A stretch of 64,000 bases of DNA from Flavobacterium algicola (GCF_022399565.1 NZ_JAJTUT010000001.1:793326-857325), one strand, 5' to 3'. Shown: positions 28,860 to 39,316, counted from the stretch's first letter. Numbers and translations: made by a program. Notes: generated by a model from the letters alone, not told the origin.

Positions 28860-29270
28860 ATGTATGCAATCGTAGAGATAGCAGGGCAACAGTTCAAAGT
28901 AAGCAAAGACTTAAAGGTTTATGTTAACCGTTTAGCTAGTGAAGAAGGTTCAAAAATTTCTTTTGACAAAGTTCTTTTATTAGATGACAATGGTAGTGTA
29001 ACTTTAGGCGCCCCAGCTATAGAAGGTGCTTCAGTAGAAGCTAAAGTGTTACAACACTTAAAAGGAGATAAAGTTATCATTTTCAAAAAGAAAAGAAGAA
29101 AAGGATACAAAAAGAGAAACGGTCACAGACAATATCTTACTCAAATTGTAATTGAAGGTATTACTGCTTCAGGTGCTAAGAAAGCAGCGGTTGAAGCAAG
29201 TACTGAAGAAGCACCAGCTCCTAAAGTAAAAAAAGCTCCAAAAGCTAAAAAAGAAGATACTCAAGAATAA
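28860..29270 (+). CDS. rplU: 50S ribosomal protein L21
   Basis: The L21 core (MYAIVEIAGQQFKVSKD, GDKVIIFKKKRRKGYKKRNGHRQYLTQIVIEGI) occupies about residues 1-103. A Lys/Ala/Glu/Pro-rich C-terminal tail of about 33 residues follows, giving 136 in total; many L21 proteins stop near 103. It precedes rpmA by 24 bp, the near-universal order. Confidence 0.98.
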   Translation: MYAIVEIAGQQFKVSKDLKVYVNRLASEEGSKISFDKVLLLDDNGSVTLGAPAIEGASVEAKVLQHLKGDKVIIFKKKRRKGYKKRNGHRQYLTQIVIEGITASGAKKAAVEASTEEAPAPKVKKAPKAKKEDTQE

Positions 29271-29294
29271 TAACAATATTAAAACTAATACGTC

Positions 29295-29561
29295 ATGGCT
29301 CACAAGAAAGGTGTCGGTAGTTCCAAGAATGGTAGAGAATCAGAATCAAAACGTTTAGGTGTTAAGATTTTTGGTGGACAAGCTGCTATTGCAGGGAACA
29401 TCATCGTAAGACAAAGAGGTTCAAAACACAACCCAGGTGAAAATGTATATATCTCTAAAGATCATACATTACACGCAAGAGTACCTGGAATTGTAAAGTT
29501 CCAAAAGAAAAGAGATAACAAATCATACGTTTCAATCCTTCCATTTGAAGTTGAAGCTTAA
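29295..29561 (+). CDS. rpmA: 50S ribosomal protein L27
   Basis: An 88-residue L27 with the usual start [22 protein letters not shown] and core [21 protein letters not shown]. The N-terminal arm contacts the peptidyl-transferase centre. Unlike the Firmicute form, there is no cleavable N-terminal extension. Second gene of the rplU-rpmA pair. Confidence 0.98.
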   Translation: MAHKKGVGSSKNGRESESKRLGVKIFGGQAAIAGNIIVRQRGSKHNPGENVYISKDHTLHARVPGIVKFQKKRDNKSYVSILPFEVEA

Positions 29562-29580
29562 TTGATTTTCTCAATTAACA

Positions 29581-29613
29581 AAAACCCAATTCGTAAGAAT
29601 TGGGTTTTTTTTT
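29581..29613 (+). terminator. Terminator of rplU-rpmA
   Basis: AAAACCCAATTC pairs with GAATTGGGTTTT around GTAA and is followed by a T run, 20 bases after the rpmA stop. Confidence 0.93.
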
Positions 29614-29827
29614 GCCTCAAACTGAAACCATGTCTTTTATATAAAATAATATTATTAAAAAAAGCGCATTATAAAGTACAAATAAAGCTAATCCCTCATT
29701 TTTTAAAACGCATAGCAACCATTGTATTAATTATCAATTTTATTACGTTGTATAAAGGTAGCTTTATAAATAAATTTTTATATTTACCATAAGTGCTAAA
29801 TAAAAATTCAGATAATTAAACTAGATC

Positions 29828-30493
29828 ATGACAGTAAAAAAAGCCTTTATTTTCGACTTAGATGGAGTAATTGTAGATACAGCAAAGTATCACTTTCTGG
29901 CTTGGAAGAAAATCGCAGATCAACTTGGAATTAATTTTACGCACGAGCACAATGAACTTCTTAAAGGTGTAAGTCGCATTAGGTCACTAGATATTATTCT
30001 GGAACTTGGAGAAGTAAAAGCGACTCAAGAAGACAAAGAAAAATGGTTGATTCAAAAAAATGAGGATTATTTATTATGTTTGGTAGATATGGACCAAAGC
30101 GAAATTTTACCAGGGGTACTACCAATTTTACACTATTTAAAAACCATCAACCAACCAATAGCACTTGGATCTGCCAGTAAAAACGCAAGGCCTATTCTCG
30201 AAAAAACAGGGATACTCTCCTATTTTGATGCAATTGTAGATGGCAATGATGTTACTAATGCAAAGCCCGATCCTGAAGTATTTTTAATAGCGGCACAAAA
30301 GCTAAACAGCACTCCAGAGAACTCAGTTGTATTTGAAGATTCTATTGCGGGAATCCAAGCTGCAAATATCGGAAAGATAATTAGTGTCGGTATTGGCGAA
30401 GAAAAAACTTTACATGAAGCTAAATATGTTTTTAAGGACTTTACACATATAGACACTCACTTTATAGATATTCTTATCCACAAGAAAATTTAA
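29828..30493 (+). CDS. pgmB: Beta-phosphoglucomutase
   Basis: HAD-family enzyme converting beta-glucose 1-phosphate to glucose 6-phosphate. The 221 residues contain the nucleophile motif FDLDGVIVDTA (residues 9-19), an alpha-helical cap, motif 2 SAS (GSASKNA), and the acidic motif FEDSIAGIQAA near 168. The GH65 phosphorylase follows 38 bp downstream and makes its substrate. Confidence 0.95.
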   Translation: MTVKKAFIFDLDGVIVDTAKYHFLAWKKIADQLGINFTHEHNELLKGVSRIRSLDIILELGEVKATQEDKEKWLIQKNEDYLLCLVDMDQSEILPGVLPILHYLKTINQPIALGSASKNARPILEKTGILSYFDAIVDGNDVTNAKPDPEVFLIAAQKLNSTPENSVVFEDSIAGIQAANIGKIISVGIGEEKTLHEAKYVFKDFTHIDTHFIDILIHKKI

Positions 30494-30531
30494 CAATCAA
30501 TACTACCAAAGCAATTCTAAATTAACGAGAA

Positions 30532-32838
30532 ATGAATCAAGATTACATACAACCCAGCAACTGGTCTATTATAGAAGAAGGCTTCGACCCAGAAAAAGTA
30601 AAATCATCCGAAAGCCTATTTAGTATTGGAAATGGTGCTATGGGACAACGTGCTAATTTTGAAGAAAAGTACTCAGGGGAAACTTTTCAAGGTAGTTATA
30701 TTGCTGGAATTTATTATCCCGATAAAACTAAAGTTGGATGGTGGAAAAATGGTTATCCGAAATATTTTGCTAAGGTGTTAAATGCTCCTAACTGGATCGG
30801 AATCGATATCGAAATTAATGGAGAATCACTTGATTTAAATAAATGCGTTAAAGTAGAAAACTATCGCAGGGAATTAAATATGAAAGAAGGATGGCATAAC
30901 CGTTCTTTTATAGCTACTCTTCAAAATGGAACTGAAGTAAAAGTCAATGCGCGACGTTTTCTATCTATAAATCTTGATGAGATAGGAGCTATCAGTTATG
31001 AAATTACACCTTTAAATCAAGACGCAAAAATAACATATAGACCCTACATAGACGCCGGAATCACCAATGAAGACACCAATTGGGAAGAAAAATTCTGGGA
31101 GCCTCTAGATGTTCAAAACAATAAAAACCAGGGATTTATAACGGCACAAACATTCAAAACTCATTTTAAGGTCACAACCTTCATGCATAATAGCATACTT
31201 GAAGACGATAAAATTGTAGACCTACAACCTGATAATGTAGAAAGCTCAGCAGACAAAACACAATTTAGCTACACCCTCAACGTAGTAAAAAACTCAAAAT
31301 CGTCTATTCAAAAGCTGGGAGGTTATACCGTTTCACTCAATCACGAGAATACACAAGAAGCCGCAGAAAATGCAATTCAAAAAGCGTTAAAGATAGGGTA
31401 CCAACAATTATTGTTAGACCAAAAAGAGGCTTGGTTAAAAATCTGGGAAATGTCAGATATTACTATTGAAGGTGATATAAAAGCACAACAAGGAATACGG
31501 TTTAATATCTTTCAACTGAACCAAACCTACTTAGGTAAAGACAGCCGACTGAACATTGGCCCAAAAGGATTCACAGGTGAAAAATATGGCGGTTCGACCT
31601 ATTGGGATACCGAAGCTTACTGTATACCGTTTTACATGGCTACCAAAGACCAACAAGTAGCCCGCAATTTATTAACCTATCGCTATAATCAGTTGAACAA
31701 AGCGATTGAGAATGCCGAACAAAATTTAGGTTTCAATAACGGAGCAGCACTGTACCCGATGGTGACAATGAATGGAGAAGAATGCCATAATGAATGGGAA
31801 ATTACTCATGAAGAAATTCACCGTAATGGAGCCATTGCTTTCGCTATCTACAACTACTACCGCTTTACAGGAGACTATTCTTATATTCCTGAAAAAGGTC
31901 TGGAAGTACTAATCGCAATTGCACGTTTTTGGCACCAAAGAGCCAGTTTTTCTACTCAGAGGAATCAGTATATGATTTTGGGAGTAACAGGACCAAATGA
32001 ATATGAGAACAATATCAACAATAATTTCTATACAAATTACATAGCCAAATGGTGTATTGATTACACCAACGAACAATTGCAAAAAGTAGCTATAGAATAC
32101 CCGAAAGACCATAAGCGTATCATAGAAAAAGTAAAACTATCAGATGCTGAATTAAAAGAGTGGAAAAAAGTAGCAGAAAATATGTATTTTCCAAAATCGG
32201 AAGAGCTAGGGATTTACTTGCAACAAGACGGATTCTTAGATAAAGATTTAATTCCTGTAAAAGATTTAGACAAGTCGCAACGACCAATTAATCAAAAATG
32301 GTCTTGGGACAGAGTATTGCGTTCGCCATATATCAAACAGGCTGACGTACTACAGGGGTTTTACTTTTTTGAAGATCATTTCACAATTGATGAATTAAAA
32401 CGCAATTTTGAGTTTTACGAATCATTCACGGTACATGAAAGCTCACTTTCACCTTGCGTACACTCGATTCAGGCAGCTAAATTAGACAAGATGGACATGG
32501 CTTACAAATTTTACCTAAGAACATCTCGTTTGGACTTAGATGATTATAATAAAGAAGTCGAAGAAGGTTGCCACATCACCTCTATGGCAGGAACATGGAT
32601 GAGCATCGTAGAAGGTTTTGGAGGTATGAGAGTAAAAAACAACAAATTACATTTTACACCAAAGATTCCAAAAGAGTGGGAAGGATATTCATTTAAAATT
32701 AATTTCCGTAACCAAATAGTAAAAGTTGCAGTCACTGCTAATGGCAGTACTTTTACATTAGATGGAAATGACGAAATGACCATTAATGTGTACGAGAAAG
32801 ATATTTTAATTTCTCCAAATTCCGCAACAACAGTTTAA
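30532..32838 (+). CDS. Glycoside hydrolase family 65 phosphorylase (maltose/kojibiose phosphorylase type)
   Basis: Inverting phosphorylase acting on an alpha-glucobiose to give beta-glucose 1-phosphate and glucose. The 768 residues comprise the N-terminal beta-sandwich (about 1-270), the (alpha/alpha)6 catalytic barrel with general-acid motif CHNEWEITHEEIHRNGA (Glu near 422), a phosphate-binding region around FYESFTVHESSLSPCVHS, and the C-terminal beta domain. No signal peptide, so it acts in the cytoplasm. Coupling to pgmB supports sugar breakdown. Maltose is the most likely substrate, but trehalose, nigerose or kojibiose cannot be excluded. Confidence 0.92.
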   Translation: MNQDYIQPSNWSIIEEGFDPEKVKSSESLFSIGNGAMGQRANFEEKYSGETFQGSYIAGIYYPDKTKVGWWKNGYPKYFAKVLNAPNWIGIDIEINGESLDLNKCVKVENYRRELNMKEGWHNRSFIATLQNGTEVKVNARRFLSINLDEIGAISYEITPLNQDAKITYRPYIDAGITNEDTNWEEKFWEPLDVQNNKNQGFITAQTFKTHFKVTTFMHNSILEDDKIVDLQPDNVESSADKTQFSYTLNVVKNSKSSIQKLGGYTVSLNHENTQEAAENAIQKALKIGYQQLLLDQKEAWLKIWEMSDITIEGDIKAQQGIRFNIFQLNQTYLGKDSRLNIGPKGFTGEKYGGSTYWDTEAYCIPFYMATKDQQVARNLLTYRYNQLNKAIENAEQNLGFNNGAALYPMVTMNGEECHNEWEITHEEIHRNGAIAFAIYNYYRFTGDYSYIPEKGLEVLIAIARFWHQRASFSTQRNQYMILGVTGPNEYENNINNNFYTNYIAKWCIDYTNEQLQKVAIEYPKDHKRIIEKVKLSDAELKEWKKVAENMYFPKSEELGIYLQQDGFLDKDLIPVKDLDKSQRPINQKWSWDRVLRSPYIKQADVLQGFYFFEDHFTIDELKRNFEFYESFTVHESSLSPCVHSIQAAKLDKMDMAYKFYLRTSRLDLDDYNKEVEEGCHITSMAGTWMSIVEGFGGMRVKNNKLHFTPKIPKEWEGYSFKINFRNQIVKVAVTANGSTFTLDGNDEMTINVYEKDILISPNSATTV

Positions 32839-32845
32839 AATCTTA

Positions 32846-32885
32846 AAAAATTCAAGTTATTACAAAGTAATAATTTGAATTTTTA
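32846..32885 (+). terminator. Terminator of pgmB-GH65
   Basis: AAATTCAA and TTATTAC pair with GTAATAA and TTGAATTT (one internal G/T mismatch) around AAA, followed by T-rich sequence. It lies just beyond the GH65 stop. Confidence 0.75.
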
Positions 32886-32942
32886 ATTTATAGTCTATTT
32901 CTTCAACCGACAATTAGTACCTTAAAAAATACTCAATAAAGC

Positions 32943-33920
32943 ATGTTATTTCAGAAACATAATATTATCGTATTAACTCTTATTTCATTATTTCTAAATA
33001 CAAAATCACTAGCTCAGGAAGGCATCAACGCCAATACGTTCTACAAACACGACAAATATTTATCCTCTGATAAGATGGAAGGTCGTTTTCCTGGAACAAA
33101 ACAGAATAACAAAGCTGCTAAATACATTAAAAAGTATTTTAAGAAAAATGATTTAAGCAGCTACGACAATTCGTATTACCAGCCATTTAAGCTATTTGTA
33201 AAAGCAGATATTAACAAAATGATATCAGATACGGTTATTACTCAAAATGTTGTAGGATACATAGAGGGATCTGATTCTGTATCGAAAAAAGAGTTTATTG
33301 TAATAGGTGCACACTACGATCACTGGGGCTGGGGAGGACAAGGTTCGGGAAGCAAAAGAAAAGACACTATAGCCATACACAATGGCGCAGACGATAATGC
33401 ATCTGGTGTTGCTGCCCTACTCTCAATTCTTGAAGAGATTTCTCATTTAAAAACAAAACCCAAAAGAAGTATTATCTTCATAGCTTTTAGCGGAGAAGAA
33501 CAAGGTTTAATAGGGTCAAACTATTTTGTCAATCATTTACCAGTTTCGAAAGAAAAAGTAAAGCTGATGATCAACATGGATATGGTAGGAAGATTAAATG
33601 CAAACAAGCATTTATATATGGGCGGCGCTGGAACTTTTCCTGATGGAGTTGCCCTAATGAAAGAACTCGGGAATAATACTGGATTAAACCTCATTGTACA
33701 TGCGGGTGAAGTTGGAGGATCGGATCATGTTTCTTTTTATAAAAAGAATATTTCTAGTATTGGTTTCCACACTGGGGGGCACCCACAATATCACACGCCT
33801 GAAGATGATATCGATCTTATCAACAGTGAAGGCGGAGCAATTGTTTCAAAGTATATTTTTAATGCACTACTACGCATTGCAAATTACGATCAGCCTCTAT
33901 ACTTTATAAATCAGGATTAA
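32943..33920 (+). CDS. Exported M28-family aminopeptidase
   Basis: A 325-residue exported zinc peptidase. The signal peptide ends near SLAQ. The co-catalytic zinc ligands are visible in order: His in IGAHYDHWG, Asp in GADDNASGV, the Glu pair in SGEEQGLIG, Asp in NMDMVGRL, and His near the end in YHTPEDDID. It lies downstream of GH65 but beyond its terminator, so it is probably unrelated to that operon. Substrate peptides are unknown. Confidence 0.93.
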   Translation: MLFQKHNIIVLTLISLFLNTKSLAQEGINANTFYKHDKYLSSDKMEGRFPGTKQNNKAAKYIKKYFKKNDLSSYDNSYYQPFKLFVKADINKMISDTVITQNVVGYIEGSDSVSKKEFIVIGAHYDHWGWGGQGSGSKRKDTIAIHNGADDNASGVAALLSILEEISHLKTKPKRSIIFIAFSGEEQGLIGSNYFVNHLPVSKEKVKLMINMDMVGRLNANKHLYMGGAGTFPDGVALMKELGNNTGLNLIVHAGEVGGSDHVSFYKKNISSIGFHTGGHPQYHTPEDDIDLINSEGGAIVSKYIFNALLRIANYDQPLYFINQD

Positions 33921-34320
33921 TATAATAAAGCAAAGTTTACTATTTAACTGTAAACATATTTTACATACAATGCAAAACCTAAAATAGGACGTATCTATCT
34001 ACTGTAGAAATTGTACTTCTTAGTTTAGGGATTCCATAATGAGATGAAGATCTTTTTAGCAAAATATATCGAAAAAAGAAAGCTTACAATTCGGGCAAAT
34101 TTATCCATCGTACCTTATCCTTTTGATAGCTATTTAATCTTAGCTCTAATATTTTGGGGGCTGGCCTTTGGCCCGCAAAATATTACTTCATTATTCTTTT
34201 ATTTTTACTAAGAGTTCAGTAAACTTCGTTTAAAACAAATAGCAGGAAACAGCTTCTAAAAAGATAGATTAACTCTAAAAGGACCATTACTACAATTTCC
34301 CTCTTTCTATATCAAACAAA
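33921..34320. other. Gene-free interval with a structured segment
   Basis: No supported gene. At 34148-34184 an interrupted inverted repeat is present: AATATTTTG pairs with CAAAATATT and an inner GGCC pairs with GGCC around TTT. A 55-codon open frame at 34044-34211 runs through this hairpin and is not supported by anything else. Confidence 0.6.
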
Positions 34321-34346
34321 AAAAATCCCGATTGCTCGGGATTTTT
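34321..34346 (-). terminator. Terminator of the rimP-nusA-infB operon
   Basis: AAAAATCCCGA pairs with TCGGGATTTTT around TTGC. On the minus strand it lies 22 bases beyond the infB stop and is followed by a U run. Confidence 0.92.
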
Positions 34347-34368
34347 ATATTTATAAACTGAATATATT

Positions 34369-37224
34369 CTATTTCAGTTTTTTCTTGATTGCTACCTCAT
34401 GGTAACATTCAATAACATCTCTTTCTTCAACATCGTTGTAACCTTTTACTTGGATACCACAGTCATAACCTTTGGCTACTTCTTTCACATCGTCTTTGAA
34501 ACGTTTCAATGCGATTAGCTCACCTTCATGAACCACAACACCTTCACGGATAATTCTGATTTTGGCATTACGTTGAATTTTACCATCCATAACCATACAA
34601 CCTGCAATAGTACCTACTTTAGAGATTTTAAACAATTCTCTAATTTCTGCAGTACCAAGTACTTCTTCTTTCATCTCTGGAGCTAACATTCCTTCCATTG
34701 CATCTTTCAAGTCATCGATAGCTGCGTAAATAATAGAGTAGTAACGGATGTCGATTTCTTCTTTATCAGCCAATTGTCTTGCGTTTCCAGCAGGACGAAC
34801 ATTAAATCCGATAATGATCGCATCAGAAGCAGAAGCCAACATAACGTCAGTTTCCGTAATTGCTCCAACACCTTTATGTATGATATTAATTTGAATTTCT
34901 TCAGTAGACAATTTAGAGAACGAATCAGATAATGCTTCAACAGATCCATCAACATCTCCTTTAAGGATTACGTTCAATTCTTTAAATTGACCAAGAGCGA
35001 TACGACGTCCGATTTCATCAAGTGTAATATGACGTTGTGTACGTACAGATTGTTCACGCATTAATTGAGAACGTTTAGCAGCAATTTGTTTTGCTTCTTT
35101 TTCGTCTTCAAAAATATTGAACTTATCACCTGCAGTTGCAGCCCCATCTAAACCTAAAACGGATACAGGAGTTGAAGGACCAGCAACTAATACTGAATTT
35201 CCTCTTTCATCATGCATGGCTTTGATCTTACCGTGATGTTTACCAGCCAACATATAATCTCCAATTTTCAAAGTACCATGTTGTACTAAGATTGTCGATA
35301 CATACCCTTTACCTTTATCTAAGAACGCTTCTACAACCGTTCCTTGAGCTGCTTTATTTGGATTAGATTTTAGATCTAAAATCTCAGCTTCTAATAAAAC
35401 TTTCTCTAATAATTCTTGTACTCCAGTACCTACTTTTGCAGAGATATCATGAGATTGGATTTTTCCACCCCAGTCCTCTACTAGTAAGTTCATGCTTGCC
35501 AAACGTTCCTTGATTTTCTCAACATTAGAGTTGGGCTTATCAATTTTGTTGATTGCAAAGATGATTGGCACACCTGCAGCTTGAGCGTGAGAGATAGCCT
35601 CTTTTGTTTGTGGCATGATGTCATCATCTGCCGCAATTACAATAATTGCAATATCGGTAACTTGAGCTCCACGGGCACGCATCGCTGTAAACGCCTCGTG
35701 ACCTGGTGTATCTAAGAATGCGATTTTTTGACCACTATCTAAAGTTACTCCATATGCACCAATGTGCTGTGTAATACCTCCAGACTCACCTGCAATTACA
35801 TTTTCTTTACGAATATAATCTAGTAAAGAGGTCTTACCGTGATCGACGTGACCCATTACTGTAACGATAGGCGCTCTAAATACTAAATCTTCTTCTTTAT
35901 CTTCTACAACTTCGATTGCTTCTTCGATATCTACAGTTATGAATTCAACTTCATAACCAAATTCATCAGCAACAATTGTTAATGTTTCTGCATCCAAACG
36001 TTGGTTCATGGTAACCATGATTCCAAGTGACATACAAGTTCCAATTACTTTAGTAATCGGCACATCCATCATAATAGCAATTTCACCAACAGTAACAAAT
36101 TCTGTTACTTTAATAGTTTTACTACCTTCATCTAATGCTCTTTGCTCATCATCAGATTTTTGACGGTGCGTATCACGCTTGTCTCTTCTATATTTCGCCG
36201 CTTTCGATTTACCACCTTTTTTACCTTGTAGTTTCTCTAGAGTCTCACGAATTTGATTTTTAACTTCTTCTTCCGTAGGCTCAACCTTTGCAACAATAGC
36301 TGGTCTGTTTCCTTTTACAAATCCAGGTCTAGAACTTCTGTTAGCATTAAATCCACCACCACCAGTGTTAGGCGTAATTTTGTTAGGATTTGGTGCACCA
36401 GGAACCCCAGGAGGTCTTGGTGTTCCAGGTTTTGGAGCGATTCTTTTACGTTTATTTTTATTTGCAGCGTTTGCACCTGCAGCACCTGGTTTATTAGGCG
36501 TAATTTTTGGCTCTTCCTTTTTCTTTTTAGGCTTGTTAAATTGAGACAAGTCAATAGTTTGACCTGTTAATTTAGCACCCGACAATTTTTGATATTGAGT
36601 AGTGATCGCTTCTTCTACAGGAGCTTCATCTGTTGCAGGAGCTTTCACTTCTACTTTTGGAGTTTCCTTTTTAGTTTCAACTGGCTCAACAACTACAGGT
36701 TTAGGTTCTTTTTTGTCTGAAACAGGTTTTTCTGCTACAACTTCTTTTGGCTCAACCTTCTCTGCAACCACTTTCTCTTTGGTTACTTCAACAGGTTTCA
36801 CGACCTCTTTTTCTTTGACCGGTTCCACAACTGCTTTCACAGGAGCAGCCTTCTTAGGATTAAGATCAATTTTACCTACTTGAACAGGTCCCGTAACTAC
36901 AGCTCTCGCTTTGATTACTTCTTGTTGTTTCAAGCGTTCCTCTTCATCGTGTTTGCGTTTGTCTTCTATTTCATTTTCTCTTTCTACACGCAAAGCCTCT
37001 TTTTCTTTCCTTCTTTCTTCCCCTACTTCTTTTGAAGCTTCTTTCTTTCCTTTGTCACCAGCAAATTGACCGCACAAGACCTTGTATTCATTATCAGAAA
37101 TTTTTGTGTTAGGGTTAGACTCAATGCTAATCCCTTTATCTTTCAGATAATCCACAGCTCTTTCTAAAGAAATATTCAATTCTCTTAAAACTTTGTTTAT
37201 TCTAATAATTCTCTCTTCAGACAT
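34369..37224 (-). CDS. infB: Translation initiation factor IF-2
   Basis: GTPase that brings initiator tRNA to the 30S subunit. The 951 residues have a short N-terminal IF2 domain ([23 protein letters not shown]), a long charged Lys/Glu/Val/Pro-rich linker to about residue 330 with a Gly/Asn/Pro segment, a second N-domain (about 370-440), the G domain with [20 protein letters not shown] and NKIDKP, then domains II, III and IV. Last gene of the operon, 52 bp after nusA. Confidence 0.97.
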   Translation of the reverse strand: MSEERIIRINKVLRELNISLERAVDYLKDKGISIESNPNTKISDNEYKVLCGQFAGDKGKKEASKEVGEERRKEKEALRVERENEIEDKRKHDEEERLKQQEVIKARAVVTGPVQVGKIDLNPKKAAPVKAVVEPVKEKEVVKPVEVTKEKVVAEKVEPKEVVAEKPVSDKKEPKPVVVEPVETKKETPKVEVKAPATDEAPVEEAITTQYQKLSGAKLTGQTIDLSQFNKPKKKKEEPKITPNKPGAAGANAANKNKRKRIAPKPGTPRPPGVPGAPNPNKITPNTGGGGFNANRSSRPGFVKGNRPAIVAKVEPTEEEVKNQIRETLEKLQGKKGGKSKAAKYRRDKRDTHRQKSDDEQRALDEGSKTIKVTEFVTVGEIAIMMDVPITKVIGTCMSLGIMVTMNQRLDAETLTIVADEFGYEVEFITVDIEEAIEVVEDKEEDLVFRAPIVTVMGHVDHGKTSLLDYIRKENVIAGESGGITQHIGAYGVTLDSGQKIAFLDTPGHEAFTAMRARGAQVTDIAIIVIAADDDIMPQTKEAISHAQAAGVPIIFAINKIDKPNSNVEKIKERLASMNLLVEDWGGKIQSHDISAKVGTGVQELLEKVLLEAEILDLKSNPNKAAQGTVVEAFLDKGKGYVSTILVQHGTLKIGDYMLAGKHHGKIKAMHDERGNSVLVAGPSTPVSVLGLDGAATAGDKFNIFEDEKEAKQIAAKRSQLMREQSVRTQRHITLDEIGRRIALGQFKELNVILKGDVDGSVEALSDSFSKLSTEEIQINIIHKGVGAITETDVMLASASDAIIIGFNVRPAGNARQLADKEEIDIRYYSIIYAAIDDLKDAMEGMLAPEMKEEVLGTAEIRELFKISKVGTIAGCMVMDGKIQRNAKIRIIREGVVVHEGELIALKRFKDDVKEVAKGYDCGIQVKGYNDVEERDVIECYHEVAIKKKLK

Positions 37225-37276
37225 AAAACCTTTTTAATATTACCTTTTTCGTTGTGTTGCTAGAAGTATTTGGAGG

Positions 37277-38530
37277 CTAACTCTCAAATTCTTCTTTCAA
37301 TATTTTCATTACATCTAGAATCGTTTCCTCTTCTAGGTCTGTTCTTCTAACCAAATCATTTACCTCTTGAGCTAAGATACTTTTTGCTGTATCCAAACCA
37401 ATTTTGGCAAATTCTTCGATTACCCACGCTTCTATCTCATCTGAGAATTCTGTCAACTCAACATCATCCTCATCTGCAGTAGCTCCAGCCACATCACCTT
37501 CACGAATAACATCTAATTCATAACCAGTCAATTGACCTGCTAATCTGATGTTATGCCCTCCACGACCAATAGCCTTAGATACTTCTTCTAACTTCAAAAA
37601 CACTTCAGCTCTCTTTGTTTCTTCATTGATTTTAATTGAAGAAACTTTTGCAGGGCTTAATGCTCTTGTAATATATAATTGAATGTTACTTGTAAAATTA
37701 ATAACATCTATATTTTCATTTCCTAATTCACGAACGATTCCGTGAATACGTGATCCTTTCATACCTACACAAGCACCAACTGGATCAATTCTATCGTCGT
37801 AAGTTTCTACAGCTACTTTTGCTTTTTCACCTGGAATTCTTACTACGTTCTTAACCATAATTAAACCGTCAAAAACTTCTGGAATTTCTTGTTCAAATAA
37901 TTTTTCTAAAAACTTCTCAGAAGTTCTAGACATAATAATTTGAGGTTTGTTTCCTTTTAATTCAACGCTTTCGATAATTCCACGCACATTATCTCCCTTA
38001 CGGAAAAAGTCAGATGGAATTTGCTTTTCTTTTGGCAAAACGATTTCGTTTCCTTCATCATCCACCAAAATTACAACTCTTGGACGTACATGATGCACTT
38101 CTGCGGTGTAAATATCGCCAATTAAATCTTTAAATTGCTTGTAAAGATTTGTATTATCATGTTCATGAATTTTAGAAATCAAGTTTTGACGCAAAGCCAA
38201 AATAGCTCTTCTTCCTAAATCAATCAATTTTACTTCTTCAGAAACCTCTTCTCCGATTTCAAAATCGGCCTCAATTTTTCTTGCTTCAGTAAGCGTAATT
38301 TCTTCGTTTTCAAAATCTAGGTCTTCATCAGCAACGATAACTCTTCTTCTCCATATTTCCATATCTCCTTTATCAGGATTTATAATAATATCAAAATTGT
38401 CATCTGAACCGTATTTTTTCTTCAATGCATTTCTAAATACATCTTCTAAAATTGCCATAAGCGTTACACGATCAATAAGTTTATCATCTTTAAACTCTGA
38501 AAATGAATCGATTAATGCTAAATTTTCCAT
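37277..38530 (-). CDS. nusA: Transcription termination/antitermination factor NusA
   Basis: RNA polymerase-associated factor controlling pausing and termination. The 417 residues comprise the N-terminal polymerase-binding domain (about 1-130), an S1 domain (about 135-205), and two KH domains (about 230-370; GACVGMKGSRIHGIVRELGNENIDVI and GRGGHNIRLAGQLTG). The C-terminal acidic repeats of the E. coli protein are absent, as usual outside Proteobacteria. It lies 14 bp after rimP. Confidence 0.97.
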   Translation of the reverse strand: MENLALIDSFSEFKDDKLIDRVTLMAILEDVFRNALKKKYGSDDNFDIIINPDKGDMEIWRRRVIVADEDLDFENEEITLTEARKIEADFEIGEEVSEEVKLIDLGRRAILALRQNLISKIHEHDNTNLYKQFKDLIGDIYTAEVHHVRPRVVILVDDEGNEIVLPKEKQIPSDFFRKGDNVRGIIESVELKGNKPQIIMSRTSEKFLEKLFEQEIPEVFDGLIMVKNVVRIPGEKAKVAVETYDDRIDPVGACVGMKGSRIHGIVRELGNENIDVINFTSNIQLYITRALSPAKVSSIKINEETKRAEVFLKLEEVSKAIGRGGHNIRLAGQLTGYELDVIREGDVAGATADEDDVELTEFSDEIEAWVIEEFAKIGLDTAKSILAQEVNDLVRRTDLEEETILDVMKILKEEFES

Positions 38531-38543
38531 GCGAATTCTTTAA

Positions 38544-39008
38544 TTAAAATGTTACTGTAACAATTGCTTCTTTTATATCTCCGTACGATAGTTCCAGTCT
38601 TTTTTGAACTGTTTCCTTTCCTTTACCCAATTTCTTCGGTTCTCTTGCTTCCCATGCCAAAATTACAAAATCATCATTAGCTTCCACCAATTCTGCTTCA
38701 ATATTTTCAGTCTCTGTTTTCACAATCAAGGTTCTACCCACATTTTTTTTGTATTGTCTAACAAATTTCAGCGGTCCGCCAACTCCAAAAGAAGCTACTT
38801 CCAATGAAAAATCTTGTTCTTCACGATCAAGATTAGCCTCAACAGCTCTACTTACATCAATACAATCTTGTAAAACTACTCCATCATCACCATCAATTGT
38901 CACGATAACTTTAAAAGCATCTGTGATTACAACATCAATCAAGAAAAGCGATGGCTTATCTGAAAGTGCCTCTAGTAGCAATGAATTTATTTTTTCTTTA
39001 AACACCAT
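38544..39008 (-). CDS. rimP: Ribosome maturation factor RimP
   Basis: 30S assembly factor. I start at ATG 39008 ([15 protein letters not shown]), giving 154 residues. The longer frame from 39044 would add 12 residues translated through a strong hairpin. Family features include [26 protein letters not shown] and the C-terminal SM-like domain ([30 protein letters not shown]). First gene of the operon with nusA and infB. Confidence 0.94.
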   Translation of the reverse strand: MVFKEKINSLLLEALSDKPSLFLIDVVITDAFKVIVTIDGDDGVVLQDCIDVSRAVEANLDREEQDFSLEVASFGVGGPLKFVRQYKKNVGRTLIVKTETENIEAELVEANDDFVILAWEAREPKKLGKGKETVQKRLELSYGDIKEAIVTVTF

Positions 39009-39016
39009 ATTTTTAT

Positions 39017-39042
39017 AAAAAGAGGGGACTATTAGTCCCCTC
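39017..39042 (-). promoter_or_regulatory. Terminator-like hairpin in the rimP leader (candidate attenuator)
   Basis: GAGGGGACT (39022-39030) and AGTCCCCTC (39034-39042) form a perfect 9-bp GC-rich stem with a 3-base loop. Read on the minus strand it is followed by UUUUU (39021-39017) and then, nine bases before it begins, the rimP ATG. It lies between the promoter at 39078-39071 and the first codon, so it is inside the leader. Confidence 0.7.
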
Positions 39043-39070
39043 ATTATCTAGATTTTAATAAATAACGGTG

Positions 39071-39078
39071 CAAATATA
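39071..39078 (-). promoter_or_regulatory. -7 promoter box of rimP-nusA-infB
   Basis: TATATTTG on the minus strand matches TAnnTTTG exactly. The inferred start near 39064 gives a leader of about 56 bases that includes the hairpin at 39022-39042. I see no clear -33 TTTG. Confidence 0.6.
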
Positions 39079-39283
39079 GTGTTTTTTTTATAATTTAGAA
39101 GAAATTCATGGTCACAAGACCACATCTTATTCTCTAAAACAAAAAAACAAATATTTTTCTTACAAAAAATCTTTGTCAATCACTCAAAAAAACTTGTCTT
39201 TTGATTGATTTTGAGCTCATATAGCGACTAATATAAAATCAATTGCTAAACGAATGCCTGGATTTAACGTTAAATTTAACTCA

Positions 39284-39315
39284 TAAAAAAAGCTTCTCGA
39301 CTGAGAAGCTTTTTT
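39284..39315 (-). terminator. Terminator of tRNA-Gln
   Basis: AAAAGCTTCTC pairs with GAGAAGCTTTT around GACT, with flanking A/T tracts. It immediately follows the tRNA gene on the minus strand. Confidence 0.85.
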
Positions 39316-39316
39316 G

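Noticed and set aside
29562..29792. 76-codon frame after rpmA
   Set aside because: It runs through the rpmA terminator, has low-complexity composition and no recognisable features.
34044..34211. 55-codon frame with a hydrophobic stretch
   Set aside because: It crosses a strong inverted repeat, has no promoter or neighbour support, and could arise by chance in A/T-rich DNA.
39008..39044. Upstream start for rimP at 39044
   Set aside because: The extra 12 residues are encoded by the leader hairpin and do not belong to the RimP family N terminus.
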